Source of the DNA: Panax quinquefolius
Taxonomy: Eukaryota > Streptophyta > Magnoliopsida > Apiales > Araliaceae
Assembly (NCBI GenBank): GCA_020205615.1
Contig: CM035160.1
Location: 148,967,991 to 149,031,990, forward strand
Direction of reading: 5' to 3'
DNA: 64,000 nucleotides
Position numbers and translations under genes: made by a program
Notes under the pieces: model-generated
Database searches by the model: none
What the model was told of the DNA's origin: nothing
What the model saw: the letters and a program-made list of their open reading frames with translations, nothing else
In this document: one piece after another, positions 38,290-51,899 of the stretch
Layout of the letters: each line of letters starts with the position of its first letter
Position numbering within the stretch: position 1 is the stretch's first letter

Positions 38290-41200
38290 CTACAAATAAT
38301 AATAGATATCTAAGTGTAAAGAGAAGAGGTCGTAGTGTTTTTTTAGCAAAAAAAATAATGTTTTCTATTTATTCGGATTAGGTGCATATATTCATTTTGC
38401 TTGGTTTTGTATTTCACACGAAAAGCGCTTATGCAATATGTTTATTGCCTTTTTCGTAAAGGATATTATTATTGAAACCCTAAAAAGATGTATAATTATA
38501 AACATAAGAAGGCATAGTGTCGTTAATAAATTAGGTTCAAATCTTTTGTTTAAATGGCTTTGTGTAACAAATATTTGTAACTACTAACATAAATGTTTGG
38601 AATATTACATACTTACCACATGCAAATTGGGAGCTTGATTTTCTTTTTCTTTTACTTTTTGAAACTCCTTCCCTTTTTTTGTTGCTCGATGTTTTCTTTG
38701 ATTTTCCTGAAAGCGTACAAATATAAGATGCTCTGTCTTGGAAAATAAAGTATGAGCTTAAGAAAAGTAAAATTAATCTTATTTTGCCTTACACATAATC
38801 TTCAAGTCAGATTCTTCTCTAATGACAATGCCAATATTCTTTTTTCGATAATGCTTTCTATTAAAGAAAGGAAAAAAAGAAGGTTAAATATATATAAAGT
38901 ATATAAAAAACTATTAAATTGCACGTTTATATAAAAAGAAGAAAATAATTTTACCGCCAGTTTGCAAAATATAATCCTCCCATCCCCAAATTGAAAGACA
39001 CATTAGAAATTTCAAAAAGGAATATTAATTTTTCAAAAAGTCCTAAAAAGAAACTAACATATCCAAAATGGTATAAGAAGGTGGTCACGTGGGCAGGGAG
39101 ACCTCATGATTCATATTCGCTATTGAAAAAATATATTAGTGTGAAACGAATCAAATTCAGTGATGAAAGAATATTCTTATTACAATAATATTTAAATCTA
39201 TCACAACTAAAATAATATTTTACATTCAAAATAATAATAATTCACAATATTTAACTACTTAATTGATTGTTTTAAAAAGAAGGTTAAATGATTGTTTAAA
39301 ATAGAATAAATGCGTCATGAAAAGAAGAAATTAATTTTCAATAAAGGGTACAATTGTCATTTTAAAGGGAGGTAGTAATAACAACTAATAAGTACGGTTA
39401 CTTAATATGTAGAAGTATTATATATTAAACTTATCAAGTACTTATGCAATAGCTCAACTTTAATTTAAAAGGATATTACACACTACAAAATTTGGACCCA
39501 ATTTTCATACTATCATAATCAAAATAATAATTTGTAACCAAACATTACCATAATCAGGAAACTTACAACTAGAACACAAAACTCTAAACAGATTAGATAC
39601 AGAACAACTTAAAAACGGGGGGAAAAACTCTAAGAAGGAAAGCATGTACACAATCACAACTGAATAAGAACATATATGTGTGTGTGTGTATATACAATTC
39701 ATATACATACACTTTTGTCCAATACTTCATACGAACTACCTTATATCTGGAATAACAGATACAATATATTTTGCTTTTTCAAGACCCAAAGAATCCCAGA
39801 AAAATTAGATATACCAAACAAAAACACCCCTCAGTTGGCAAAAAATAAATGCAAAACCACCCAATCAAAACCCAAAACATCCTGAATTACTGGTTACATT
39901 GAGAAATAGAAATTTCAGACCCCTAATTAGAAAAAGGGGGGAAGGGTTTTAAAGAAACGAACCCTAATCAAACTGCCTATAAGAGACTCATACTACTCCA
40001 TTTTTATTTCCCATAAATGTTCAAGAAATATACAAATAATCAACCAAATTAGAGAACATATCAAATGTAAAAAAAGAAATCAAAAAAGGGCACAAATAAT
40101 TTTTTGAGAAACTACCATTTTCATAATTTTAGTTGTACAATAAAATTATATACATATACACACACAAACACACGTAAATACAGAGAAAGGAAAAAAGCCA
40201 AAAAAACATATAGAGGAAAATAGCCAAGAAGTACAACATTTGAGCTCATGATGCTAAATTATCATTGTATGGCTGATCAATCGAGTTTTTGTTATCTTTG
40301 TGTTTGAAGCAATTTTTAAACATTAAATTCTTCACATTAAACATTTAAATTATAGCTGTATTAGAAAAATTCTCAGGACGCTTTTCCTGAAAGTGCTTGG
40401 TTCAAACTTGGTTTTAGAATGTCTTGATATACATTTAGCTTTGAGATACTTTTTACCCAAATAAGAGCTTGTTTCATGAGACATGTTAACCTTGTTAGCA
40501 GATAATTAATAGCATAGTAATGAATTACAGAGCTCATACAACAGTCCAACACTGACACACAAACAATCTAAAGCCAACCCTTCTATATGGACATGTTTAC
40601 TGGACCGGAATATTGAATATTTTCAACAACAAAAAAATTGGTTGTGACTCAAAAAAAATATACACATCTAAAATTTTTACAAAATATTGTGTTTTAGGTA
40701 TAATTTAAATAGAAATAGAAAAAGGGAGAAACCAGAGCAGTAAACTAAATCAGTAGCCACATGTCTTTACCCCATATCATGTGTGTTTGAAAGTAAATCA
40801 AGAGAAGATGCAAAGAATTAAGCGTCACTATTTGGGGCTCATTTTACTTGAAAAAAAGCAATACCTAAATTATGACTTATATATGTATCATATATATTGG
40901 GTCGTCAACGACAATGGAGAGACAATCAAATATTTAGCTCTAAAACCCGAAGAAAAATATTAACCATAAATTAATCTAAACCCAAAGAGAAATTCTCAAA
41001 CATCAATGCTCAATATTGAACCTCTCTTCTTCAAATAGCCATGAAAAATCGTAGCTTAATCTAAACCCACCATTATTCTACATACCAAAATACTTTAAAA
41101 TTAAGAATATTCCTAATGCAAAATTCCTCAAAATTAAATCAAAAAAGCAGATGGAAAGATTGGGACCACAAAATATATATTACAAGAAACATATCTTAAA

Positions 41201-43637
41201 AAACAAAACCAACAAAAAAACAACTTAGAATGCATAAAGCATAAAAATATCCTTAGCTTGAAGATTTTTTTACTAAATATAACTTAACATCAATAAAAGA
41301 ATAGACAAAATAAGTAATAAATTTCATTTGAAAGATGCTTGAACACATAAAAGCACAATGGCGGTGAAAAATGGATGAAAATAGCATATCTCAAGTCCTT
41401 GGAAAAAGAAAAATAACGCATGTTTAAGACAAAGAATAAAATTTTATACACTTGGACCATTAACACTGATTATTTATGGCAACACTAATACTCAATGGGG
41501 TAAAAACAAATAAACACGATCCTACTATAAATACAAAAGCAATAATAGGCAGCATGGCTAATTTATCTATTCATTAAAAAAATATAAAAAACTTTCACAA
41601 AAGAGGTAATCTAGAATAAGGAGCTTGGCTTCATCTAAAATCACCAAATTATGTTCCTCAGAATGTATCCAATATACAAAATAAAACATACTATAATAAA
41701 TGAGTTAACATGAATACAGAGAACCCAAATGAATATCCAAGCACCTCTATGTCTACAAAGTTCTAGAGCATATATCTGGGGTGAAGTCATGTTCATTAAG
41801 CATATATATTTCTCCAAACAAATTTGGATTCCAATAATTTTTATAGCAAGCACATTAATCAATGCTAACTTCCTAAGAAACAAAATTTGGATGATACCAC
41901 TGACAAAAGTAATACAATAACAATTTTTTTTTGTGTTTTAGTAAGCACATTATGTATCAAGTATTGAAGTAACCAAGTACCAATATATAATGCCAAAATT
42001 TACATAAAACCTAACTGTAAAAAAAGCACTTGACAACTTAGGAATGCAAAAAAATATCCTTACATTGAAGATTTTTTTACTCAATATAACTTAACATCAA
42101 TAAAAGAATAGACAAAATAAGTAATGAATTTCATTTGAAAGATGCTTGAACACATAAAAGCACAATGGCAGTGAAAAAACACAATAGCATACCTCAAGTA
42201 CTTGGAGAAAGGAAAAAAAACGCATGTTTAAGACAAAGAATAAAATTTTATACACTTGGACCATTAGCACTGATTAGTAACGGCAACACTAATACTCAAT
42301 GGGGGGAAAAACAAATAAACATGATCCTACTATAAATACAAAAGCAATAATAGGCAGCATGGCTAATTTATCTATTCATTAAAAAATATAAAAAACTTTC
42401 ACAAAAGAGGACTGGTAATTTTCTTAAGACCAAAATTTCGAGACAAGCAAACATGCGTAGTATTTCGAAGACCCATTATGTAATTTCGAGATAAGCAAAC
42501 TTTTGTAGTATTTGTTATAAGCAAATCAAAAGACCCATTATGTAATTTCCAATAAAGACCCATTTGTGGGTGGGTGGGTGGAACATGGGACTAACAATTA
42601 ACTGCATTTGGATAGATGGAGGAAGAAATCTATACAGGTATATAGGGTAGACACAAAGAATATAGCATATCAAAAAAGCGAATAATATCCCCATCCTAGG
42701 CAAGCAACAAATAGGGTATAATATCCCCATTCTAGACAAGCAACATCATTTTAGGCAAGCAACAGATATAATTTATAATTCGGCCGTGTAATTATATTCC
42801 CATTCTAGCCGGCTAGTTTATAATTTGGCATACAGCACATCATTCTAGGCAAGCAACAGATATAATTTGGCCGTGTAATAATATCCCCATTCTGTGCTAG
42901 AAATATCGTAAGAGAAGAAAAAGAAACAGCTGCTTATATACTCTAACTAAAAGACTGACTATTATTAAATCATTACGACGATTAAACCAAGAAGGTCCTT
43001 CGTTTGGTACATGTGTAGACACTTCATCGACACAAGAAGCATCCATCCCCTATCTCTCGTAGGGGGCTAAAAGTGAGGACAAAGTTCTTTCTTTATGGAG
43101 GAGGGGAGCATATTAGGGTACTTTTAAGAGATGGTTTTCAAGCAACTTCACATGATTGGTTTCGAATTGGATTTTGGTTCAAATCAAACATGCCGCTAAA
43201 GTCTTAAACTTTTTTTTAAAAGGAAAGTAAAAATTAAGAATCGGTGAGTTAAAACTCACCCATTTCAAGCTTCAACTATTGCATCATATCCAAAATCATC
43301 ACCACGTAGTTGAATGAAATTAAATCGTTTGAAATTAAACAAATGCAATGTTTCAACAAACAACGGTAATTGGCTTACCGAGTTTCCAGATTAACAAAAT
43401 TGGGAATTTACTGACGGTTCAAAATGAGCTTAAATAGGCGCTTCAAATGATAACTACATAGGATTTTTTTTTATATCATTGTTATAATGGAACAAAACAT
43501 CTAACATAAGAAACTCGATTTAGTTTGTTTCCAACTACGCCCTAATCATCAAGTACCTCTACAATCGGTTTCAACTTACAATATATAATTAAACACAAAA
43601 ACCCAAACATGCATTTATAAACACACAAAAAGTAGAG
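38290..43637. repeat. repeat X, copy 2, non-coding
   Basis: It is the near-identical partner of 30302-35637. It has the same (TG)n run (39676-39690), the same internal direct repeat (41223-41608 and 42035-42412), the GTGGGTGGGTGGG run (about 42566-42582) and the minisatellite (about 42665-42900). The last shared bases are AAAAAGTAGAGTTCTTAT at about 43629-43646. No gene is seen. Confidence 0.9.
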
Positions 43638-44401
43638 TTCTTATCTACTTTCTCATCAATCAACCAAATAGACCTTTTACTCATTCCTAAAAAGGAAAAA
43701 TTAGTTCGATGATCTTATGTACTTTTAGTGTAAACCCCAACAAACAAATAAAAAGTTATCGCCTTCCCCGTGTAATAATATCCTCGTGTAATAATTTGGC
43801 CGTGTAATCAAAAAAGGGAATAAACATCACAGGTAAAATTTATAATTTAAGGTAAAAATTTGCTACAATTTCAGAAGAATTCAAGCACAAATGCCGGAAT
43901 TTAGAACTCATTGAGAAGAATTCAAGCACAAATCTCTACAATTTTAGAAGGAGAAATTCGCTATTAATTTAAAGAAAAAAATGGGTAGAGTATTAGTTAC
44001 CTCCTCTGCCTCCACCATCACCACAGCCATAACCCCCTCCCCCACTTCTACCATAACCCTTCCCCCACTACCATACACAATATCCATAGCCTTTTTTTTC
44101 CGCCCGCCATATCCGCTGATCATTAATACCTCCCCCCTCTCTGTAAACTTCGCCATTGCAGCGGTGGAGCCTTTATTTCGTGATCGCTGAGACATGACGA
44201 AGGAAAAGGATTCGATGTCAGGCCTTGATTTATCCCTTCTTTGTACCGGAATCTCTTTCTCGCTTGGTATGCTACGGTTCCCACCGGGTTTTCTTTTCTC
44301 ACTTAGTGAAGAGTAAGAGTATTAGTGAAGAGTATTAGTAAGAGTATCTAATGGATGGCTAGATTTGAGGGTCCAAATCTATTTTTAGGTAGGCGGAAAA
44401 C
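43638..44401 (-). other. segment Y with possible captured glycine-rich gene fragment
   Basis: It is present once, between X copy 2 and Helitron copy 3. On the minus strand an open stretch starts MSQRSRNKGST at 44195 and continues to about 43944. In a shifted frame the sequence ends GYGRSGGGGYGCGDGGGRGGN followed by TAA (43993-43995), which looks like the Gly-rich C-terminus of a plant glycine-rich protein. The two parts are in different frames. I cannot name the gene. Helitrons often pick up gene pieces, so capture is plausible, but host DNA is equally possible. Confidence 0.4.
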
Positions 44402-46240
44402 TTAGTTTTTTTCAAAATCAATTGTATTTTGTATAGATAGATTGCCAACGATAATTCTCCAATTAGCATATGGCAATGGCATTGGTGGGTAATCTGATAA
44501 GCTCTTCCCCGACTCTTGAAGCAAAAGATTAATAAGGTATAAACCATAATCATAAATTTGAGCATTACTAGGAACATCAATGCCATAACATGTACTTATT
44601 TTGTGTGATAAATCATCACAAATATGCATAAAAAATTGGTTCCACAACGCTTCTAGATTTAAAGGAGAGCATTGTGTCAAGATAATTGAAAACAACCTTC
44701 TTAATTGAGAGCCTGTTCTCATTATTGATGCTTCTCTAAGACATTGAATCCACTCTTCATCGTCTTCCAAAAGGCCTTTTGCAATACACGCAGCCTTATA
44801 TGTGGGGTGTACAACATTATCAACTGTTCTTAAACATTGAAAAGATTGAGGTCCCTCTACAACCAGCTTAATGTAAGACGCAGATAAAACCTTTCACCTT
44901 CATTTGATCGGCGAAATACATTCTTCCGATTGCAAATCCCTTTGTCTCTCTCTCGTCTGTTGTTCTCTCTTTTGCCAAACGAAATGCTTTGGAAATTGTT
45001 GGTATGTGAGAGTTCGAGCTAAATCATTAGTAAAAGACATGCAAAAATCTTGTTAGAGTTGTCTCACGATCCTCTCGCTTCATTCAATATTGCAGCTATT
45101 GGTTCAGAAGGGTTATAGCAGACGTGATGTTTTCCGTCTAGGTGAACTACAAGACGTATAAATGGAGGCAACTCTTGATGCATAGGATATCCAAATATCC
45201 GTCATGCCGCCTCTGTAGGCCCAATGTACCTTAAGTCAATATACTGCTTAATCTCATCTACGGCCCCCAATACCAAAGTTGTGCCATCGTAACCCTTGTA
45301 GATGTATTTATTGATATACTTTACGCACCTTACTCCTGCACAAACTTCCACATTTATATGGCAACTAAACAATCTAGAGAGGTATGAATTATATGGTACA
45401 ACATCTCTATTATCAACTTCATGTCCAGACCTTAGAGAATGTTTTTGACCGTCATTGCGCCTTTGATATATCGGATACCCATCTTTGCCCATTGTAGTTT
45501 CTTCTGCCCAACATTTAGGATATCTCTTGGTGCATTTACCATCTTCCATACATGGTGATTTAAGATTTCGAACACCACATGGTCCATGTACCATGCAAGT
45601 TTTAACTGTTTACATATAAGTGGATCGTAAATTGGATCGGGAATTCGAACACACACATTTCGATTTATCTGTTCACGTGTTCGTATTTTATCAGACCCTT
45701 GAAGAAATATTAGCAAATGCAAATGCGGAAACCCACGCTTTTGGAATTCAATCATGAAAACATGTGCCACCTTTGCACCAAATACTTTCTTCTTATCAAT
45801 TTCCATCATCAAAGCTCGTCGCTTCAATTCAAATCTGCGCCCACCATGTCCGGGCGGTCAATTGACGTTTGATGTAATAAATGCATCTTTTATCTCGGGC
45901 CAATTCGGTTTGCGGTCATAGTTAAGAAAATATCGTGGTGTTGTTATACCGAAGTTATGGCCATAGAATCTTGGAAGATTTCAAACATTTGCCTTGGACT
46001 CCCGTAAAAAAAGAAGAAGGCAAAACTACTCGTTTACCAACTTGATTAGCCTCTAACCCATCAGGAACTACCTCGACCAAATCTTGGTATAGATCAGATC
46101 GTAATTTTTGTTGGTTGAGCCTATAATATGTTAATCGGTTACTCTCTGTGTCACGCCCATGTATCTACAATAAACGCTTGAAATAATCTTCCACCCCTCA
46201 AGATAGTTGAATACTCAGTAGGTCTTTCAAACAAACGATA
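44402..46240 (-). pseudogene. Helitron gene, copy 3, Rep core and linker (left of element D)
   Basis: From 46240 down: the Rep core with PHLHLLIFL as HUH motif (45717-45725), CMEDGKCTKRYPKCWAEET, GHEVDNRDVVPYN, and YINKYIYKGYD (about 45286-45321). The gene then continues past the point where copy 2 ends into a linker: EDDEEWIQCLREASIMRTGS to LPYANWRIIVGN (44402-44770, one open frame of 122 residues). The linker normally leads to a Pif1-type helicase, but sequence identity stops at 44402 and no Walker motif follows. A likely stop lies near 45195 and frameshifts are scattered. Confidence 0.92.
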
Positions 46241-49039
46241 TGTGACGCCCCCAAAATAGGTATACATCACCTATTCTGAGTTGTCAATACATGGTACAGA
46301 AACAACTACAACTTTATTATTACAACAAGAAACTGCATGAGTTTGAATACAAATATTATCTTCTGCACAATATCTATACTCAAATAAATCCTCATCACAT
46401 TTATTGATACATTATTTTACAAAATGGTGAGGACTACTAAACAATCCTTTCTAAAACCTTCATTCCATACCCCACTGTGCACTCGCTTATATTCTCGCCT
46501 CCCCGAGAAAAAATGGAACAAAAAAGAAAAGGGTGAGCTCAACTAGCTCAAGAAGAATATTATTATGACTAAGATAATATACAACAAATTATCGTTAGTC
46601 TTCAATGTGAAAAAATCTAATAGAATACAATAGACAACAAATTTTAAATCAATATTCGCAATGAAATAATAATTCATTAGAAGAGTTAAGTAGAGAATGC
46701 AAACTACTATCTTCTATGTATGAATTTAAAAGTTCATCGCTCATCTTTTATCCTTATAACATCAATCAATATACATCCGAATCAAATATTCATAATTGCA
46801 CTACAGCCAAAGATATTCATCACCGGTCATGTTCATTTAAACACTGCTCATCTTTGACTCACGGCCAAAGATATTCTTCAGAAATCATTCATCTTTGCAC
46901 TACGTGCCAAAGATATTCTTAAGAAATCATTCATCTTTGCACTACAGCCAAAGATATTCCATAATATCATCATTTAAGACCGAGGATGATGAAAATATTT
47001 TTTTAAAGAAACGAATCCAAAGGAAACAAAAATGACAAGGATTAAGGATTAAGGATTCGTATTTGGTTTTATCCACGTCCAAAAATACCTCAAAAATAAT
47101 CATAGTGGTGTAAAATTCAAGAATGATTAAAACATGGATACAATCAAAGTTAGTATCCAAAATAGATATTTTTAGACGAAAAGAAGAAATTTTATTTTTC
47201 TATGAATAAGACCGTATACGTGAATAGTGTCAGAGATATCATGTGAATAAGTCCGAATACGTGAATAGTAACTCCGACACCAAAAGATAGAAATTCCACA
47301 AAAAACATCTTCACGCTTCATGAATAGTACTTTCGTGAATAAGAACTCGTGAATAAGAACTCATTTAAATAAGAACTCGTGAATAAGAACTCATGAATAA
47401 GAACTCATGAATAGTAACCCCGACATGAAAAAGTTCCAAATTTGATAAAAACTTCAGATCAATATTTCAAAGATAATGATATTGAAGAAATAATATCATT
47501 TGAGAAGAAAATAACATCCCTTACTTCGAAAGATCAATACTTCTAAATTAAATACCTGGGTATAGTCTTCAAGGGAACTTGCACCGCCTAGCAATACTCA
47601 AAGTATACTCAAAATACTCACAAGAATACGCTCAATAATATAGAGAGAGAAAACTTCAATTTAATTGTGATTTTCAATTCTAACCCAAGACCCTATTTAT
47701 AAAAATCGCTAGAACACCAAAGCGTAGAAAATTTATTAAATATTATTATATTTTTTTCAAATCCTCATCGCACACTCAACCATCAGCCACACATGTAGCC
47801 CACCTCTCAAAAAAAGTAAGAAAAACGTTTTTGTAATTTAAATTATTTTAAACTTCCAAAAATTAATTATTTCGGAGCTTCGAACTTCAATAATTCATAA
47901 TAAATAGCCCTTTCATCAGAAAATTCGAATCTCGCGAGTTTTTATAGGAAATTCAATTCTCTACAACTTTGCAGAAGAAAGTTTTTCCAAATTCCAAATA
48001 GAAATTGACCGAAATCCACAAACGGGCGATTTTACAGGCTATAATCAAATTTCAGTCAATAAATGGGGTCCACTGACATGTTTAACATGTTTTAAACATT
48101 TATTGCAACAAAAATACTCTTCCTCCTCGTATACTCATATATCCCACATTCGTTGTAAAAATATCACCATTATTATATTATTAAAATATAATAATATATT
48201 TAAATGAATTATTTTATCAGAAAAAGATAAAATTTCAATTTTCAACAATTGTCACATTAAAATTTTTCTCCATCTATATCCACATAAAATCAATATTTTC
48301 CTCATCATATGAATCAATAATTAATTATTCACAAATAATATTACGTAATCACAATATCGACAACCACGCAGCTTCCTGTGAAAGAGGGCTTTCCAATAAG
48401 AATTTCTTCTTCTCGCAAGTAATTAGGTGACCAAACCTCTCCTTAGATGTAACTTTCTAGACATTGCCAATAATGTTATCTAATAATATTATTCAGATAA
48501 TATGAATTATTGCTTCGATAATGAAAAATAATACCGTAATGACAATTATCAAACAACAAAGAATATAAAATATCAACGCAAAGAATTATTAACTCAATAA
48601 AATAAAATCTTTGACATTAATTATCGTAACCATTATTGAGTAGTGCCTTTCATAAATTGGTGCAATAATGGTAATCAATTCTTGTCAACAACGCGTATTC
48701 TTATGTTTTAACCACCGGGTATTCCAATAAGTGTTAATCTGTGAATAACTACGCCATTATTTTTAAACAACTTATATTTGTCATTTTCTTCATCCAATCG
48801 CTTTCATGGGGCTCCACACATGGTCAACTGTCGTAAATTTAATATTCCCCGACAAGATTTAATATTCCACGACCAAACGAATATTCCCTAACGATAATGA
48901 ATATTTTATAACCACTTGCTTATTTTGAAATATTTGCGTATTTAACCCTTAACTATCCACATTAATCAAATCAACCCTTACTATTTCAAAATAATAAATA
49001 AAGGAAATTCCTTTTATTTAAAAAAGTTGGGGTCTTACA
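46241..49039 (-). repeat. 3' LTR of element D
   Basis: The minus-strand LTR is 2799 bp, from TGTAAGACCCC (49039) to GGGGGCGTCACA (46241). TATA about 47691-47702, donor-like GAAGTAAGGG about 47517-47526, repeats of GTGAATAAGAACTC-like units 47320-47415, stem-loop array 46790-46960. Confidence 0.93.
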
Positions 49040-49051
49040 ACCTCCCTCCTT
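49040..49051 (-). other. polypurine tract of element D
   Basis: On the minus strand it reads AAGGAGGGAGGT, directly before the 3' LTR. Confidence 0.85.
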
Positions 49052-49059
49052 ATGAAATT

Positions 49060-49559
49060 TCGTCCCTCGAAATCGACGACGACTGTGTTTCAAAAAGGTG
49101 AGGATACCTCGCTTTCATTTCCGCTTTCTAATTCCCGTGTCATTTCCTCTATAGCATGATTCCTCCACAAAACTTTAACTTGTGGTATGACCTTTCATGC
49201 AGTAGGGACATGCTCCTTCCTATCCAAGATCTTGACAGTACCTCCTCATACGTTAAGTCTTCTACTATCTCGTCCTGGTTCTAACTTCAATAACGTGGTT
49301 CGGGTCTTTCACATATTTACTTAAGTACGAGATATGTGAAACACATTATGAACACGAGACATACTTTGAGGTAACGCAAGTCTATAGGCTACATTTCCTA
49401 CTTTGGCCAAAGAATTTGAAATGGACCAATAAATCGTGGATTGAGCTTTCCTCTCTTCCCAAATCTTGAACTCCTTCCATGGAGCAACTCGCAACAATAC
49501 ATGATCCCCTACACTAAATTCCACGCCCTTTTTCGATGAAGATCCGCATAAACTCTTTT
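49060..49559 (-). pseudogene. chromodomain-like tail of element D
   Basis: Readable on the minus strand are VGDHVLLRVAPWKEFKIWEE, VGNVAYRLALPQSMSRVHNV (49330-49520), then VKDPNH, LEPDEIV and KVLWRNH in other frames down to about 49150. It matches the tails of B and C. Confidence 0.78.
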
Positions 49560-50540
49560 GTCGATCTTGTGCCGCTTTGTATACGCTGTCGAATCATTTG
49601 GATCTTTTCTAGTCATCATACGTCTTTAACTCTGGGTCCCAACAATGTTGCTTCACCCACCTCATCCCAACATATTGAGAACGACATTTTCGTCCATATA
49701 ATGCTTCAAATGGAGCCACACCTATACTTGCTCGATAACTGCTTGTTGTAGGAGAATTCCACCAATGGTAAATACTTATCCCAACCGCCTTGAAGTCTAG
49801 GACACGTAGTCTTAATAAATCTTCAAGAGTTTGAATAGTCCTCTCGATTGTCCGTCCGCTTTGGGGATGGTATGCCAACTAAATCGCAAATCCGTGCTCA
49901 TAGCTTTTTGCAAGCTAACCCAAAATCTTGAAGTGAATCTTGGGTCACGATCCAAACTATGGATACAGTATGCCATGCAACCTCACAATCTCATTCACGT
50001 CATACTAAAGAAGACGCTCAAGGAATAAGTCTCCCAGACGGCAAGAAATGAGCGCACTTGGTTAATCTATCAACAATAACCCAAATAGCATTGATGCCTT
50101 GAGAAACCGTAGGAAGACCCGTAACGAAATCCATAGTAATGTGTTCCCACTTCCATTCCTAATCTCAAGTGGTTGCAACGGACCCTTAGGTACAAGATGC
50201 TCCGCTTTACACGCCGGGCAAGTTAAACACATCGAGATAAACTTTGCAATCTCTTTCTTCATATTGTTCCACCAAAATGTATGTCGTCAAGATCACGATA
50301 CATTTTAGTACTTCCCAGATGGATTGCAAATGGTGTATTGTGTGCCTCCATCATAATCTTGTACTTCAAATCAAAGTCGTTAGAACACAAAGTCTAGAGT
50401 GGACTCAAGTATTCCTTCTTCATCAATTCTCGCCCTAATAGCTCCTTCTTGTACTTTCTTCTTCATACGCATCGCCTCCCCAAGTGGCTCGAGCAACCTT
50501 AACTTTTTCTATTAAAGTTGGCTCTATGCGTATACTTGAC
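49560..50540 (-). pseudogene. integrase of element D
   Basis: The HHCC finger is at about 50195-50370 (NTPFAIHLG-like, SMCLTCPACKAEHLVPKGP). The DDE core has [13 protein letters not shown] residues at about 50055-50090, a DPRF segment near 49940, and AYHPQSGRTIERTIQTLEDL (about 49815-49878), where the catalytic Glu lies. GVAPFEALYGRKCRS is clear at about 49690-49730. Frameshifts interrupt it. Confidence 0.85.
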
Positions 50541-50559
50541 ATCATCGCACTCGCTCCTC

Positions 50560-50960
50560 GCATATGATCTTCTACTCAATGTGTCACCACCACATTCGCT
50601 TTTACCGGATGGTATTGAATAAAGTGTGGTCGTAGTCTTTCAATAGCTCGAGCCAACGTCACCGCCGCATGTTGAGTTCTTTTTGAGTGAAGAAATATTT
50701 AAGGCTTTTATGGTCCAATATATCTCCACTTTCTCCCCATATAGATAGTGCCTCCATATTTTTAACAATGAAACGATCACGCCGCTAACTCTAGATCATG
50801 AGTAGGATAATTCCTCTCATACTCTTTAAGTTGTCGCGAGGCATAGGCTATGACTTTCCCACGCTGCATGAGAACACATCCTAACCCTTTGCTCAAGCAT
50901 CAGAGATAACAAATCCATCCGAACCAGATGGTATTGTTAAAACAAATGCCAAATAAGTCT
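50560..50960 (-). pseudogene. RNase H of element D
   Basis: On the minus strand: [20 protein letters not shown] (about 50800-50870), DHKSLKYF (about 50693-50717) and LNMRR-type sequence following. It is present here and in B and C, but largely deleted in Z. Confidence 0.8.
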
Positions 50961-50999
50961 CCTCTTAAGCTCTTGGAAACTTTTCTCGCATTCTTCACT

Positions 51000-51899
51000 C
51001 CAAACAAATTTTGTATCCTTCCGAAAGTTAGCCGAGTTAATGGAGTAGCGATTCGAGAAAACCCTTCCACGAATCTCCGATAATAACCAAATAAGCCCAA
51101 AAACTACGTCATTTCACCACCGACTTTCTGCTGTTCTCCCAACTTTGATTGCTTCAATCTTCACGGATCAACAGATACTCCATGTTTCGACACCACGTGC
51201 CCAAGGAATGCTACTTCCTCGCCGTAACTCGCATTTCTTCAATTTGGCATATAGTTGGTTTTCACGAAGCCTTTGAGTACCAGCTTTCAAATGGTGCTCA
51301 TGATCTTCACGACTTTTGGAATATATGAGGATGTCATCAATAAAGACAACAACGAATTGATCCAAATATTCCTTGAATACTTTCGGTTCATCATATCCAT
51401 GAAAGCCGCAGGAGCATTAGTTAGTCCGAAAGACATGATTAAGAATTCATAATGCCCATACCGAGTTCTAAGGGCGCCTTTGAATATCCTCGCCTAATCT
51501 TCACCGATGATATCCGTAATCGAAGATCGATTTTTGAAAAGAATTGTGCCCTTGCAATCGGGTCAAACAAGTCATCAATACGAGGTAGAGGATACCTATT
51601 CTTGATGGTGACATGGTTCAATTCCCCGATAGTCAATACAAAAGTCGCATACTCCCGCCTTTCTTCTTTACAAATAAAACAGAGCACCCCAAGGAGATGT
51701 ACTAGATCGAATGAAACCGATGTCCAACAATTCCTGTAGTTGGACCTTTAACTCAAAGTTCAATAGAGCCATTCGATATGGGGTTTTAAAAATGGGCTTG
51801 TACAGTGTTCAAGATCAATAAAGAATTCAACTTCACGCTCGGGGTAGACCGGAAGTTCTTCGAAATACGTCAGAAAGTCAATAACAACAGAATATTATT
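51000..51899 (-). pseudogene. reverse transcriptase of element D
   Basis: The RT runs from about 51899 down: LGVL-type linker, [28 protein letters not shown] (a frameshifted FVKKK block), [25 protein letters not shown] and the catalytic [10 protein letters not shown] (about 51320-51350). [20 protein letters not shown] and the GYYRRFVEGFSRIATPLTRL connection (about 51020-51090) follow. Confidence 0.86.

Noticed and set aside
38097..38381. Plus-strand open stretch of 94 codons
   Set aside because: It is antisense to the Helitron N-terminal region and its partner in copy 1 is broken; no recognisable protein pattern.
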